Origin: Stenotrophomonas sp. MYb238
GTDB taxonomy: Bacteria > Pseudomonadota > Gammaproteobacteria > Xanthomonadales > Xanthomonadaceae
Direction: 5' to 3'
Length of the DNA: 64,000 bases
NCBI RefSeq assembly: GCF_009496535.1
Contig: NZ_WIDL01000011.1
Span: forward strand, 62,001 to 126,000
Of the stretch, positions 48,428 to 57,917 are shown piece by piece. A program made the position numbers and the translations under genes. Positions within the stretch are counted from its first letter, which is position 1; the number at the start of each line of letters is the position of its first letter. Under the pieces are notes generated by a model. The model saw nothing but the letters and a program-made list of their open reading frames with translations, was not told the DNA's origin and did no database searches.

Positions 48428-49696
48428 ATGCCCTCGCCCATGCCCCTGCCGCCCATGCACCAGAACCCGAAGCTGCAACTGGTGCTCTACGCCCCGGACA
48501 ACCGCCACATGGCGCGGCTGGGCGCGGCGCTGTCCGGCCATGCGCGGCTGGCATGGGTGGACAGCCGCGACGTGCCGCCGCCGCAGCTGGCCGCGACCGC
48601 CGCCGGCGCGCCGCTGGTCCTGCTGGACTACTGCGGCGGCAACGCCAGCTATTCGTCCGAGCTGGCGCGGCAGCTGCTCGCCAGCGGATGCCCGCTGCCG
48701 ATGGTCGGGGTGGGCAGCGAAGGACCGGAACAGGCCCACCACCTGCTGGTGGCGATGCGCGCCGGCGTGCGCGATTTCATCGACATCGACAATGACGCCG
48801 CGCAGATGCTCGAGGTATTCGACCGCGTCGCCACGCAGTCCGTGCCGTCGCCGGCGGTCGCGGCCACGCCCGCCGCACCGGCCGCCGCGCCTGACGGACG
48901 CCTGGTCCTGCTGCACGGTGTGCGCCCCGGCGTCGGCGCCAGCATGCTCGCGGTCCATCTCGGCGCGCAGCTGGCCGCGCAGCTCGGCCATCCCGGCAGC
49001 GGCGGCCAGCGCGCCAACCAGGTCCTGCTGCTGGACCTGGGCCAGCCCCACGGCGACGGCGCGCTCTACCTGGGCATGGAAAGCCATTTCGGCTACGAGG
49101 AAGCGCTGCGCCACGTCGAACGCATCGACGCCACCTTCGCCACCACCGCGCTGGCCCACCACGCCAGCGGCCTGGCGCTGCTGGGCATGGCCCGCACCGC
49201 GCTGCCGCCCGTGCACGAGCCGACGGCGCTGCTGAAGCAGTTGCGCGGCATCTTCCCGTTCGCCCTCGCCGATAGCGGCGGCCTGCCGATGTCGCAGGTC
49301 CCCAGCGCGCTGCTGAGGCAGGCCCATGAGATCTGGCTGGTCGCCGACCAGGGCATCGGCACCCTGGTCTCGCTGGACCAGGCGGTGCGCGACCTGGAGC
49401 AGCGCGAGCTGCGCGACGACCGCCTGCACCTGGTGGTCAACCGCTACGACCCGGACGGCGGCCTGAGCGACCGGCAGATCGCCGAGCGCTTCGGCCTGCC
49501 GCTGCTGGCCACCGTGCCCGAGCGCAGCCGGGCGCTGCGTTCCAGCACCGGGCTCGGCCGCCTGCTGACCGAAAGCGCGCCGCGCGACCCCTACGTGCGC
49601 GCGCTGCAACCGCTGCTGCAGCACCTGGCCGGCGGCCGCGACGCGGCGCCGATCGTCTCCCCCATCGCCCGCCTCGCCTCTCTCCTGGGTCGCTAA
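48428..49696 (+). CDS. cpaE: CpaE/TadZ-type pilus localisation protein with degenerate P-loop
   Basis: 422 residues. N-terminal receiver-like domain (LQLVLYAPDNRHMARLGAAL; VAMRAGVRDFIDID), then a ParA/MinD-like domain. The deviant Walker A, normally KGGxGKT-like, reads GVRPGVGAS (residues 164-172) with no lysine, so ATP hydrolysis is doubtful. LLLDLGQPHGDGALYL and LVVNRYDPDGGLSDRQIAERFGLPLLATVPE match CpaE. It positions the Tad machine at the pole. Three bases separate it from cpaF. Confidence 0.9.
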   Translation: MPSPMPLPPMHQNPKLQLVLYAPDNRHMARLGAALSGHARLAWVDSRDVPPPQLAATAAGAPLVLLDYCGGNASYSSELARQLLASGCPLPMVGVGSEGPEQAHHLLVAMRAGVRDFIDIDNDAAQMLEVFDRVATQSVPSPAVAATPAAPAAAPDGRLVLLHGVRPGVGASMLAVHLGAQLAAQLGHPGSGGQRANQVLLLDLGQPHGDGALYLGMESHFGYEEALRHVERIDATFATTALAHHASGLALLGMARTALPPVHEPTALLKQLRGIFPFALADSGGLPMSQVPSALLRQAHEIWLVADQGIGTLVSLDQAVRDLEQRELRDDRLHLVVNRYDPDGGLSDRQIAERFGLPLLATVPERSRALRSSTGLGRLLTESAPRDPYVRALQPLLQHLAGGRDAAPIVSPIARLASLLGR

Positions 49697-49698
49697 CC

Positions 49699-51051
49699 AT
49701 GGAAGACAAAGTCACTCCCCTGCCGCAACGCCTGCAGCCCGCCACCGAGGCGCAGGCGCCGCCGCCGGGCGTGCCGTTCGAGCAGACCGAGCAGTTCCAG
49801 AGCATGCTCTCGGCCGCGCACGAGTACCTGCTCAACCACATCGAGGACGAGCGCGTCGACATCGACGCCTGGTCGCCGTCGACCATCGCCCGGTTCGTGC
49901 AGGCGCAGACCGCCGCCTTCGTCAAGGAGTGGCGGATCCCGGTCAACGCGCAGGAGATGGAAACCGTCGCCACCGCCCTGCAGAAGGAGCTGATCGGCTT
50001 CGGCCCGCTGGACGACCTGCTGCACGATCCCGAGATCGAGGACATCCTGATCAACGGCTACAAGGACGTGCACGTCTCCAGCGGCGGCGTGCTGCAACGT
50101 GCGCCGCAGCGCTTCAGCGACGACCGCCACCTGCTGCGCATCCTGCGCCGCATCATCGCCCCGCTCGGACGCCGCCTGGACGATTCCAACCCCATGGTCG
50201 ACGCGCGCCTGCCCAATGGCGGCCGCCTCAACGTGATCATCTCGCCGCTGGCCGTCGACGGGCCGATGGTCTCGATCCGCAAGTTCCGCAAGGACCCGTT
50301 CACGCCCGACGAGCTGCTCGGCCGCGGCGCGTTCGACAAGCCCATCTACGCCCTGCTCAACGCGATGGTGCGCGGGCGCTGCAACATCCTGATCTCCGGC
50401 GGCACCAGCTCCGGCAAGACCTCGCTGCTCAACGCGCTGGCCACCTTCATCCCGCACAACGAGCGGGTCATCACCATCGAGGACACCGCCGAGCTCTCGC
50501 TCAACCATCCGCACGTGGTGCGCCTGGAAAGCCGGCTGGGTGGCTTCGACGGCAGCGGTGCGGTCGGCATCCGCGACCTGGTGCGCAACAGCCTGCGCAT
50601 GCGCCCGGACCGCATCGTGGTGGGCGAGGTGCGCGGCGCCGAGGTGCTGGAGATGCTGCAGGCGATGAACACCGGCCACGACGGTTCGATGGCCACCATC
50701 CACGCCAACTCGCCGCGCGACTGCCTGTACCGGCTGGAGATGCTGGCCGGATTCGCCGGGTTCCAGGGCAGCGAGGAAAGCCTACGCCGGCAGATCGCCA
50801 GCGCCATCGACTTCATCGTGCAGATCTCGCGCCTGGGCAACGGCCGCCGCGTGATCCTGTCCATCACCGAGATCACCGGCGTCAGCGACAACATCATCAG
50901 CAGCCAGGAGCTGTTCAAGCACGAGAGCTGGATCGACAACGACAGCCGCGAGCGCGACCGCTGGCTCGGCCTGGGCTTCCACCCGCATTGCCACAAGCTC
51001 GAGCCGTTCCGCATGGAGCTGCGCCAGGCCACGCTGGGGGAACTGCCATGA
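49699..51051 (+). CDS. cpaF: Tad pilus ATPase CpaF/TadA
   Basis: 450 residues, type II/IV secretion ATPase. Walker A GGTSSGKTSLLNAL, Asp box TIEDTAELSLNHPHVVRLESR, Walker B MRPDRIVVGEVRGAEVLEMLQAMNTGHDGSMATIHANSP (with His box). It powers assembly of Flp. The ATGA overlap with tadB shows translational coupling. Confidence 0.97.
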   Translation: MEDKVTPLPQRLQPATEAQAPPPGVPFEQTEQFQSMLSAAHEYLLNHIEDERVDIDAWSPSTIARFVQAQTAAFVKEWRIPVNAQEMETVATALQKELIGFGPLDDLLHDPEIEDILINGYKDVHVSSGGVLQRAPQRFSDDRHLLRILRRIIAPLGRRLDDSNPMVDARLPNGGRLNVIISPLAVDGPMVSIRKFRKDPFTPDELLGRGAFDKPIYALLNAMVRGRCNILISGGTSSGKTSLLNALATFIPHNERVITIEDTAELSLNHPHVVRLESRLGGFDGSGAVGIRDLVRNSLRMRPDRIVVGEVRGAEVLEMLQAMNTGHDGSMATIHANSPRDCLYRLEMLAGFAGFQGSEESLRRQIASAIDFIVQISRLGNGRRVILSITEITGVSDNIISSQELFKHESWIDNDSRERDRWLGLGFHPHCHKLEPFRMELRQATLGELP

Positions 51052-51965
51052 CCCTGGCCCTGCTGATGGCCAGCATCGCCTTGCTGCTGGCGGCCGGCGC
51101 CCTCCACCTGTGGTGGAGCGTGGCCGCGCGCCAGCAGCAGCGCGCCGCCGCCCTGCATGCGGAAACCCGGCTGGCGCCGGCCGCCGCCGGCAAACCGGGC
51201 AATGCGTCGCCGGCCGTTGTCGCGGTGCCGCGGCAGCGCTGGGCCGAACTGCTGCGGCGCGCCGGGCTGGACGACGGCCGGCGCATGCTGGTCGTGCTGG
51301 CCTTGCCCGGTTTCGTCCTGCCGGTCGCCGCGGGCATGCGCCTGGGCTCGGCGTGGTTCGGCGTGCTCACGCTGCTGCTGTACGCGCTTGGCCTGGGCCT
51401 GTGGCTGCAGCGCCGCATCGAGAAGACCCGCCAGCGGCTGGTCGCGCAGATGCCGGACTTCCTGGAAAACATGGTGCGCATGGCCGGCATCGGCAACAGC
51501 CTGTCGATGGCGTTCCAGAGCGCGACGCAGAACGTCACCCCGCCGTTGCGCCCGATCCTCGACAGCGCGCTGGGCTACACCCGCGCCGGCATGGACCTGG
51601 ACCGCGCGCTGCTGCAGGCGGCGCAGGCCTGGCGGCTGCAGCCGCTGGAAATGCTGTCGGTGATCCTGGGCACCAGCATCCGCATCGGCGGCCGCAGCGA
51701 CCAGATCCTGCAGCGCATGAGCGATTTCATGCGCGACATGGAGGAGGTGCAGCGCGAACTGCAGGCCACCACCTCCGAGACGCGCATGTCCGCCTGGGTA
51801 CTGGGCCTGCTGCCGGTGCTCTCGGCGCTGTTCATGGCCCTGCTCAATCCCGATTTCTTCCAGCCCATGTTCCATGAGCCGCTGGGGCGGAAGATCCTGT
51901 TGCTGGCGGTCGCGCTGGAGGCGGTTGGCGCGTTCGTGCTGTACCGGCTGGCGAAGTCGATATGA
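51048..51965 (+). CDS. tadB: Tad inner-membrane platform protein TadB
   Basis: 305 residues. Type II secretion F-domain with four helices and the pattern RIEKTRQRLVAQMPDFLENMVRMAGIGNSLSMAFQSA and LGTSIRIGGRSDQILQRMSDFMRDM. The start lies within the cpaF stop. It forms, with TadC, the inner-membrane platform. Confidence 0.93.
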   Translation: MTLALLMASIALLLAAGALHLWWSVAARQQQRAAALHAETRLAPAAAGKPGNASPAVVAVPRQRWAELLRRAGLDDGRRMLVVLALPGFVLPVAAGMRLGSAWFGVLTLLLYALGLGLWLQRRIEKTRQRLVAQMPDFLENMVRMAGIGNSLSMAFQSATQNVTPPLRPILDSALGYTRAGMDLDRALLQAAQAWRLQPLEMLSVILGTSIRIGGRSDQILQRMSDFMRDMEEVQRELQATTSETRMSAWVLGLLPVLSALFMALLNPDFFQPMFHEPLGRKILLLAVALEAVGAFVLYRLAKSI

Positions 51966-52008
51966 GCCGATGCCCGCCCGCGCTCCGCCCCATCCGGGAG
52001 GCCGACGC

Positions 52009-52956
52009 ATGAACCTGCTCTTCGCCCTCGCCGTCGCCTGCCTGGCACTGGCGCTGCTGCTGGCCGCCGCAGGGCTGCTGTTCCAGGACCGGCGTGCGCA
52101 GCAGGTCAAGGCGACGCTGCAGCATGCGCTGGACCATGCGCAGAAGGCGCCCGCTCCGGTACCCGCACCTGCGCCGCGTGGTCGCTGGCAGGCGCTGCTG
52201 GCCGAGCTCAGCGCCATCGGCGACCACTTCGAGGGCAGCCGGCTGCAGAAGGCCCTGCTGGCGCCGGAGGACAGGCTGCTGCTCGAGCAGGTCGGCTGGA
52301 ACCACCGTTCCGGCGCCGCGGCGTTCCTGGCGCTGCGGGTGCTGCTGGCGGCGCTGCTGCCGGTTCTGGGCCTGATGCTGATGCAGCCCCACGGCATCCG
52401 GGCCGGCGCCGTCGTGGTCTGTGGATGCGCGCTGGGCATCCTGCTGCCCAAGCTGGCGCTGCGCGCCTGGGCCGGCCGCCTGCGGCGCAGGGTCGACGAG
52501 GAACTGCCGCTGCTGATCGACCTGCTGCGCCTGCTGCAGGGCGTTGGTTTCAGCATCGACCAGAGCCTGCAGATGATCGGCGACAAGCTGCAGGTGGCGA
52601 TCCCGACGCTGGGCGGCGAGATCCAGCAGGCCAACGCGGCCTACACCCGCGGCCGCAGCCGCACGCAGTCGCTGCGCCGCCTGTCCGAGGATTTCGGCAA
52701 CGACGACCTGCGCAGCCTGGTGCAGATGGTGCTGCAGGTGCACCAGCACGGCGGCGCGGTGCAGGAGCCGCTCAAGCAGTTCGGCATGCGGCTGCGCGAA
52801 CAGCGGCGGATGAAGATGAAGGAGAAGGTGGGGAAACTGTCGGTGAAGATGACCGTGGTGATGATGCTGACCCTGCTGCCGGCGCTGATGCTGGTGCTGT
52901 CCGGCCCCGCCATCCTGGCCCTGGCGAGCGCGCTCGCCGGGATGGGCAAATCGTGA
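52009..52956 (+). CDS. tadC: Tad inner-membrane platform protein TadC
   Basis: 315 residues; ATG 52009 with GGGAGG upstream. F-domain: RRRVDEELPLLIDLLRLLQGVGFSIDQSLQMI and LRSLVQMVLQVHQHGGAVQEPLKQFGMRLREQRRMKMKEKVGKLSVKMT, followed by a terminal helix. Partner of TadB. The GTGA overlap joins it to tadD. Confidence 0.93.
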   Translation: MNLLFALAVACLALALLLAAAGLLFQDRRAQQVKATLQHALDHAQKAPAPVPAPAPRGRWQALLAELSAIGDHFEGSRLQKALLAPEDRLLLEQVGWNHRSGAAAFLALRVLLAALLPVLGLMLMQPHGIRAGAVVVCGCALGILLPKLALRAWAGRLRRRVDEELPLLIDLLRLLQGVGFSIDQSLQMIGDKLQVAIPTLGGEIQQANAAYTRGRSRTQSLRRLSEDFGNDDLRSLVQMVLQVHQHGGAVQEPLKQFGMRLREQRRMKMKEKVGKLSVKMTVVMMLTLLPALMLVLSGPAILALASALAGMGKS

Positions 52957-53747
52957 ACCGCCTGGCGCCGGCATCGCTGTGCGTCCTGCTGCTGTCGGCC
53001 TGCGCGCACGGTGGAATGGCCTATCGCCCGCCGCCGGTGGAGCCGGTGGGGGAACCTTCGCCGCAGGACGACCGCGCCATGTACCTGGCGCTGATCCGGC
53101 AGATGCAGGACCAGGGCGCCTACTACGCATCGCTGGCGCACGTGGACGCCTTCCGCAGGCGCTTCGGCGACACGCCCGAGCTGCGCCTGCTGGAAGCCGA
53201 TGCGCTGCGCGAAACCGGCAACGGCGACGCGGCGGCCGCGCTCTACCGCGGCCTGCTGCGCGGCCCGCAGGCCGCGCCTGCGTGGCATGGACTGGGCCGG
53301 GTCGCGGCCGCCGCCGGCAAGCGCGAGGACGCGTGGCAGGCGCTGGCCAGCGCGGTGCGACTGGAACCGCTGGAACCGCGTTATCTCGGCGACCTCGGCT
53401 TCGCGCTGCTGCAGGCCGGGCGCGTGGCCGAGGCCCGCGCGCCGCTGGCCAAGGCCGCCGAACTCGCGCCGGACAACATACGCGCGGTCGCCAACCTGGC
53501 GCTGTGGGCGCTGCTGTCGGACCAGCCGGATGTCGCCGACGCGATCATGCGCCGGGCCCGCCTCTCCGAACCGGTGCGCGGCGAAATCATGCGTCTGTAC
53601 GCTGCGCTGCGCACGCCGGCAAGCGCGCCGGCGGCCGCATCGCCGGCCCCGCCGGTGGCCGCGGGCGACGCCGCGTCCCGCCCGCCGGGTTCCATGCTCG
53701 AACGTTTCGTCCCTTCCTCCGACCGCCCCGATGAGGTACTGCCATGA
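52953..53747 (+). CDS. tadD: TPR lipoprotein TadD
   Basis: 264 residues from a GTG overlapping the tadC stop. Lipobox LLSAC within SLCVLLLSACAHGG. Three or four tetratricopeptide repeats: LRLLEADALRETGNGDAAAALYRGLLRG, APAWHGLGRVAAAAGKREDAWQALASAVRLEP, YLGDLGFALLQAGRVAEARAPLAKAAELAP. TadD acts as pilotin-like factor for the secretin. The C-terminus is Ala/Pro-rich. Confidence 0.9.
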   Translation: MNRLAPASLCVLLLSACAHGGMAYRPPPVEPVGEPSPQDDRAMYLALIRQMQDQGAYYASLAHVDAFRRRFGDTPELRLLEADALRETGNGDAAAALYRGLLRGPQAAPAWHGLGRVAAAAGKREDAWQALASAVRLEPLEPRYLGDLGFALLQAGRVAEARAPLAKAAELAPDNIRAVANLALWALLSDQPDVADAIMRRARLSEPVRGEIMRLYAALRTPASAPAAASPAPPVAAGDAASRPPGSMLERFVPSSDRPDEVLP

Positions 53748-54112
53748 CACGCCCCGTCTTCGTGCTGTGCCTGCTGCTGGCCACGCCCTGGACGCCCGCA
53801 CGCGCCCAGCATCCGCCGCTCACCGCGCGTACCGACATGCCGGCCGCCGCACCGCAACCGGCGGCCACGCCGGAACCGCCGCTCCCGCCAGCGGCGGCAG
53901 GAGCGCCGACCCAGCGTTCCTCGATCGGCCACACCACCCGGGCGCTGCTGCGGCTGCAGGCCGGGGGCATGCAGGCCGGCAACGCGCTGCCGATGCTGGG
54001 CGAGGCGGGCAGCCGCAGTTACCAGCGCTATCTGGACAGCTTCGAGCATCCGGTTCCCGAGTACTTCGACGCCGCGCTGCCCACCTCGGGAAGCGGCCGG
54101 TCCAGCCGCTGA
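53744..54112 (+). CDS. DUF3613 family exported protein of the tad operon
   Basis: 122 residues, signal peptide (ending ARAQH), then a Pro/Ala linker and the core IGHTTRALLRLQAGGMQAGNALPMLGEAGSRSYQRYLDSFEHPVPEYFD, which fits DUF3613. The ATGA overlap with tadD shows co-translation. Small periplasmic accessory protein; role unknown. Confidence 0.85.
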   Translation: MTRPVFVLCLLLATPWTPARAQHPPLTARTDMPAAAPQPAATPEPPLPPAAAGAPTQRSSIGHTTRALLRLQAGGMQAGNALPMLGEAGSRSYQRYLDSFEHPVPEYFDAALPTSGSGRSSR

Positions 54113-54122
54113 GGCCGCGGCC

Positions 54123-56300
54123 ATGATCCTGCCGCGCCTTCGCCCACAACCCGCCCATGCCGGCGGCGCGCGCCTGCCCCACGTCCAGCGCGGCGGCGGC
54201 TCGGTGATGATGATGTTGCTGCTGCTCGGCCTGGTGGCGATCCTCGGCCTGGTGGAGATCGGCCATCTCTACTGGGCCAAGCGCGAGGCGCAGAAGGTCG
54301 CCGACCTGGCCGCGCTCGCCGGCGCGCAGCGGCTGGAACTGTGCAGCGCCGACAACCAGGACAACCGCGCCGCACGCCAGAACGCGATAGAGGAAAACCG
54401 CTTCGCCGGCAGCATCACCATCCGCTGCGGCAACTGGGGCACCGGCAATCCGGCGGCCGACCACTTCGGCGAAACGATCGACGGCGACCATCCGCTCAAC
54501 GCGGTGAAGATCACCGCGCGCCGGACCGCGGTTCCGTTCTTCGGCCAGAACGCCGGGCTTCCGGCCGTGCAGGCCCAGGCCGTCGCCAAGCGCACACCGC
54601 CGAGCGCGGTGTTCACCGTCGGCTCGCAGCTGCTGCGGGTCAACGGCAACTCGCCGCTGGGCAATGTGCTGCGCCTGGTCGGCGTCAACGTCGACACCGC
54701 CACCGTGCTCGCCTACGACGGCCTGGCCCAGGCCAACGTCACCCCGGCCGGCCTGCTGGAGGCGCTGGGGTTGCCGGTGGACGTCAACATGAGCGTGGCC
54801 GATTTCAACCAGTTCCTGGCCGCGCACCGGGTCTCGCTGGGCGCGCTGCTCGACGCCACCACCACCGTGCTCGAACGCAACGGCGCGGCCGGGCTGCGCC
54901 TGGACGCGCTGGCCAACCGCATCGGCACGCAGCTGGACCTGCACAGCCTGCGCATCCCGCTCGGGGGTTCCGATCCGGCCGGCGGCCTGTTCGCGACGGT
55001 GGTCGCGCCCGACGGCACCATCGGCAGCGCACTGCAGGCCGACGTCAACGCGATGGACCTGGTCACCACCGCCATCGCCATCGCCTCGGATGGCCACGGC
55101 GTGGCGGTGGACAACCTCGGCCTGCTCGGCGGAGGCAGCGTGCGCGCCGGCATCGTCGAACCGCCATCGATCGCCATCGGCGGCGTGGGCGCGCGCGCCT
55201 ACAACGCGCAGGTGCGGCTGGCGATCGACATCGACAGCCAGGACATTCCCGTGCTGGGGCCCGCCCTGTCCGCGCTCGGGACGCGGTTGAAACTGCCGAT
55301 CTACACCGACGTCACCAATGCCATGGGCACGCTGACCTCGCTGCAGTGCGGGCAGGCGCCGCCGACGGCCACCGTGCGCGTCGACGCCTCGGTGCTGCGC
55401 ACCTGCGTGGGCAAGGTGGCCGCCGCCGACGTGTTCTCGCGCAGCGAGGTCTGCGACACCGGCCTGCAGGACGAGCAGCTGCTGACCCTGCTCGGCGCGC
55501 CGCTGATCAACGACAGGATCAGCATCAACGCGCTGACCGACAGCCAGAGCCTCACCCTGGCCGCGGGCCAGACCGGTTCGACGCAGGTCAACCCGCTGGC
55601 GATCGGCAGCACGGTCGAACACCTGGTGGACGAACTGCTGCGGGTCCTGTCGCACACGCTCGATCCCCGCGGCGAGGGCATGAACCAGCCATCGGCCGCC
55701 GCCAACCTCGCCGACCGGTTCCTGAAGGCCGCCAATCCCGGCGGCGGCCGCTACGACGTGGACCGCACCATCGCCCTGCTGCGCACCGGAAGCGAAGGGC
55801 TGCCGCCGCTCGACTGGAACGTCGCCAAGGGCGTGCCCTACGCCTGCCCGCCGCTCAACCTCACCACCTGTTTCCGCGACGGCTCGATCTGGGAAGGCTA
55901 CCGCGCCACGGCCACCGGCCAGGGTCTGGGCCTGCTCAGCGGCCTGCTCGGCAGCCTGCTGGGCGGCCTGGCCATCGAGCGCTGCAACAGCCTGCTCGGC
56001 AACCTGGACTACAACAACTGCCTCAAGCGCAACCTGACCTCCTACCTCCAGACCGCACCCGATGGCCTGCTCGATGCCTACAGCGGCAGCGGCGTGACCA
56101 GTCCGGGCAACGGCCCGGTCACCTGCAACGGTCTGTTGTGCCTGGTCCTCAAGCCTGCGCTCGATTTCCTCAAGCCCCTCCTCAACAGCGTCGGCACCCT
56201 GCTTACCCAGACACTGGCCGAAGTACTGGGGCTGGAACTGGGGCGTACCGACGTGCAGGTGCAGTCGATCCAGTGCACCCCGGCGCAGCTGGTCTACTGA
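54123..56300 (+). CDS. TadG-family pilus assembly protein (DUF2134-like)
   Basis: 725 residues. One N-terminal helix (GGGSVMMMLLLLGLVAILGLVEIGHLYW) preceded by a basic segment, followed by KREAQKVADLAALAGAQRL, the Tad-like alignment motif of TadG proteins. The long periplasmic part is unusual for the family, with Gly/Leu-rich stretches (LLSGLLGSLLGGLAIERCNSLLGNL) and no recognisable VWA domain. It closes the tad operon; TadG anchors the pilus machine. The large exported region may be a surface-exposed element. Confidence 0.8.
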   Translation: MILPRLRPQPAHAGGARLPHVQRGGGSVMMMLLLLGLVAILGLVEIGHLYWAKREAQKVADLAALAGAQRLELCSADNQDNRAARQNAIEENRFAGSITIRCGNWGTGNPAADHFGETIDGDHPLNAVKITARRTAVPFFGQNAGLPAVQAQAVAKRTPPSAVFTVGSQLLRVNGNSPLGNVLRLVGVNVDTATVLAYDGLAQANVTPAGLLEALGLPVDVNMSVADFNQFLAAHRVSLGALLDATTTVLERNGAAGLRLDALANRIGTQLDLHSLRIPLGGSDPAGGLFATVVAPDGTIGSALQADVNAMDLVTTAIAIASDGHGVAVDNLGLLGGGSVRAGIVEPPSIAIGGVGARAYNAQVRLAIDIDSQDIPVLGPALSALGTRLKLPIYTDVTNAMGTLTSLQCGQAPPTATVRVDASVLRTCVGKVAAADVFSRSEVCDTGLQDEQLLTLLGAPLINDRISINALTDSQSLTLAAGQTGSTQVNPLAIGSTVEHLVDELLRVLSHTLDPRGEGMNQPSAAANLADRFLKAANPGGGRYDVDRTIALLRTGSEGLPPLDWNVAKGVPYACPPLNLTTCFRDGSIWEGYRATATGQGLGLLSGLLGSLLGGLAIERCNSLLGNLDYNNCLKRNLTSYLQTAPDGLLDAYSGSGVTSPGNGPVTCNGLLCLVLKPALDFLKPLLNSVGTLLTQTLAEVLGLELGRTDVQVQSIQCTPAQLVY

Positions 56301-56357
56301 TGGCGGCAGGCGCACGAATGACAGCAACCGGCGAGGGATTTCCGGCCGTTTTCCGCA

Positions 56358-56366
56358 TGCTAGACT
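56358..56366 (+). promoter_or_regulatory. Extended -10 promoter of the DUF2968 gene
   Basis: TGC followed by TAGACT (56361-56366) is an extended -10 (TGnTAnnnT). The same TGCTAGACTCGG dodecamer recurs at 63021 before the DUF4442 gene. The ATG follows 65 bp later; no strong -35. Confidence 0.5.
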
Positions 56367-56430
56367 CGGTGCCAGTCACCGCGGGCATGGACAGTCCGGC
56401 GGTCGTCGCGATCCGGGGGATTCGAGGACT

Positions 56431-57159
56431 ATGAGAACGATGGATACGTTGCCTGCGTGGCTGTGCGCCGCCCTGTTTTTCCTCGCTGGCCTGGGCCTTG
56501 CGCCCGACGCGCACGCCGGACGCTGGCAGCGCGGCGAAGCCGAGGTTCCCGCCGCGCCCGCGCGCAGCGAGGACACGGTCATCGGCAATACGGTCAGCGA
56601 CCTGCAGCGGCTGATGGGCAACCGCGAACTGACCGAGATGCGCACCACCTACAACGGCAACTACGGCGCCAGCCTGCTGTTCCATGCCGAGTCGCTGAAC
56701 TACTACGTCGCCCTGTTCCACGAAAAGGAATTCTGGCGCGTGATCCGCACCGAGTCGGCCGAGAACGCCGAATCGGTGTACCAGACCTTCGTCGACCAGA
56801 CCCGGGAACTGGCGCAGGTATACCTGGACACGATCCGCCTGCAGGCGGGCAAGGCCTACAGCGAGAAGCTGGTCGCGCTTAACGAGCGCCGCCTGCGCGG
56901 CCTGCAGCAGGAAGCCGAACAGCAGCGCCAGCAGTCGCTGCAGGTCAGCAACGCGCTCCAGGAGCGCAAGCAGCAGGCGGTCGCGCTCAGTTCGGACCTA
57001 CGCGCCACCAACACCCAGCTGGAAGCGTTGAACCAGCAGATCAAGGCGCTGCAGGCCCAGCAGGTCAATCCCGAGCTCTCGCTGCCGGCCACCAGCGCGG
57101 CGCCCGCGCCGGCAGGCGCCCCGGCCACGGCGATACCGGAACAGCCGGCGCACCCGTGA
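56431..57159 (+). CDS. DUF2968 exported coiled-coil protein
   Basis: 242 residues with a signal peptide (LAGLGLAPDAHAG). The central portion (DLQRLMGNRELTEMRTTYNGNYGASLLFH; LNYYVALFHEKEFWRVI) matches DUF2968. Residues of about 115-205 are a long coiled coil (LNERRLRGLQQEAEQQRQQSLQVSNALQERKQ). Ala/Pro tail. Periplasmic; function unknown. It carries its own promoter and terminator, so it is separate from tad. Confidence 0.85.
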   Translation: MRTMDTLPAWLCAALFFLAGLGLAPDAHAGRWQRGEAEVPAAPARSEDTVIGNTVSDLQRLMGNRELTEMRTTYNGNYGASLLFHAESLNYYVALFHEKEFWRVIRTESAENAESVYQTFVDQTRELAQVYLDTIRLQAGKAYSEKLVALNERRLRGLQQEAEQQRQQSLQVSNALQERKQQAVALSSDLRATNTQLEALNQQIKALQAQQVNPELSLPATSAAPAPAGAPATAIPEQPAHP

Positions 57160-57167
57160 CCTCGCGC

Positions 57168-57193
57168 AACGGCCCGCCCTGCGGCGGGCCGTT
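57168..57193 (+). terminator. Hairpin after the DUF2968 gene
   Basis: AACGGCCCGCC (57168-57178) and GGCGGGCCGTT (57183-57193) form a perfect 11-bp stem with a CTGC loop, 8 bp after the stop, ending in only two T. It also lies 39 bp beyond the convergent XRE gene's stop. Confidence 0.7.
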
Positions 57194-57231
57194 CCACATC
57201 CGCGGCCGGAAGCCTGCAACACACGGCCAGC

Positions 57232-57444
57232 TCAGTCCTGCCAGCGGAACACATCCTCCACGCCGACGCCGAACGCGCGCGCGATGCGGAACGCCAGCTC
57301 CAGCGAAGGCGCGTACCGCCCCGCCTCCAGGGCGATGATGGTCTGCCGGGTCACGCCGCAAGCGTCGGCCAGCACCTGCTGGGTCATTTCGCCGCGCTCG
57401 AAGCGCAGCCGGCGGATGTCATTGCCGATCGGCGTGCCGCTCAT
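57232..57444 (-). CDS. XRE-family transcriptional regulator
   Basis: 70 residues. A single HTH_3 domain: [63 protein letters not shown], the compact form found with membrane-protein partners. Its start overlaps the stop of the upstream membrane-protein gene (ATGA), making it the last gene of a three-gene operon. The perfect palindrome at the operon promoter is its most likely operator. Confidence 0.93.
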   Translation of the reverse strand: MSGTPIGNDIRRLRFERGEMTQQVLADACGVTRQTIIALEAGRYAPSLELAFRIARAFGVGVEDVFRWQD

Positions 57445-57917
57445 CGGCGGTCGCGCCAGTAGTGCCAGACCATGACCGCCGCATGCAGGCTGACGGACAG
57501 GCAGACCAGCCAGAGGAGGAAGTTCGCCAGCCAATAGCCGGTGCGCGAAGCGACGAAATCCCCATAGCCTTCGGCCAGCACCGAAACGACCACCAGCATC
57601 AGCGCCAAGGCGGTATAGCCGGCCCGCACGCCATGCGCCTGGATGATCCTGTCGCGCTCGTCGGCCACCGGCGTCCTGTCCTTGCGGACGAAGAAAAAGT
57701 ATCCGACCCAGAACAGGCACCAGGCCGGATAGCCGACATTCTTTTCCAGGGCAGTGTCGGAGAAGAACAGCCGCCACCCCACCAGGCCCGCCGACAGGCC
57801 GAACGCGGCCAGCAGCAGCCATGCCGTCTTCTCCTGCCGGTTCATCGCCGCCAGCATCTCTCTTCCCTTCACCCGCTCTTCCTCCATGACCTGTCCGGCG
57901 TCCTGCGGTCGCTTCAT
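57441..57917 (-). CDS. Membrane protein of the XRE operon (four helices)
   Basis: 158 residues from ATG 57917. Four hydrophobic segments ([80 protein letters not shown]). The conserved-looking loop [22 protein letters not shown] recurs in the next protein as [11 protein letters not shown], so the two are related. This pattern is like DUF2178-type proteins that accompany small XRE regulators. Function unknown. Confidence 0.8.
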   Translation of the reverse strand: MKRPQDAGQVMEEERVKGREMLAAMNRQEKTAWLLLAAFGLSAGLVGWRLFFSDTALEKNVGYPAWCLFWVGYFFFVRKDRTPVADERDRIIQAHGVRAGYTALALMLVVVSVLAEGYGDFVASRTGYWLANFLLWLVCLSVSLHAAVMVWHYWRDRR

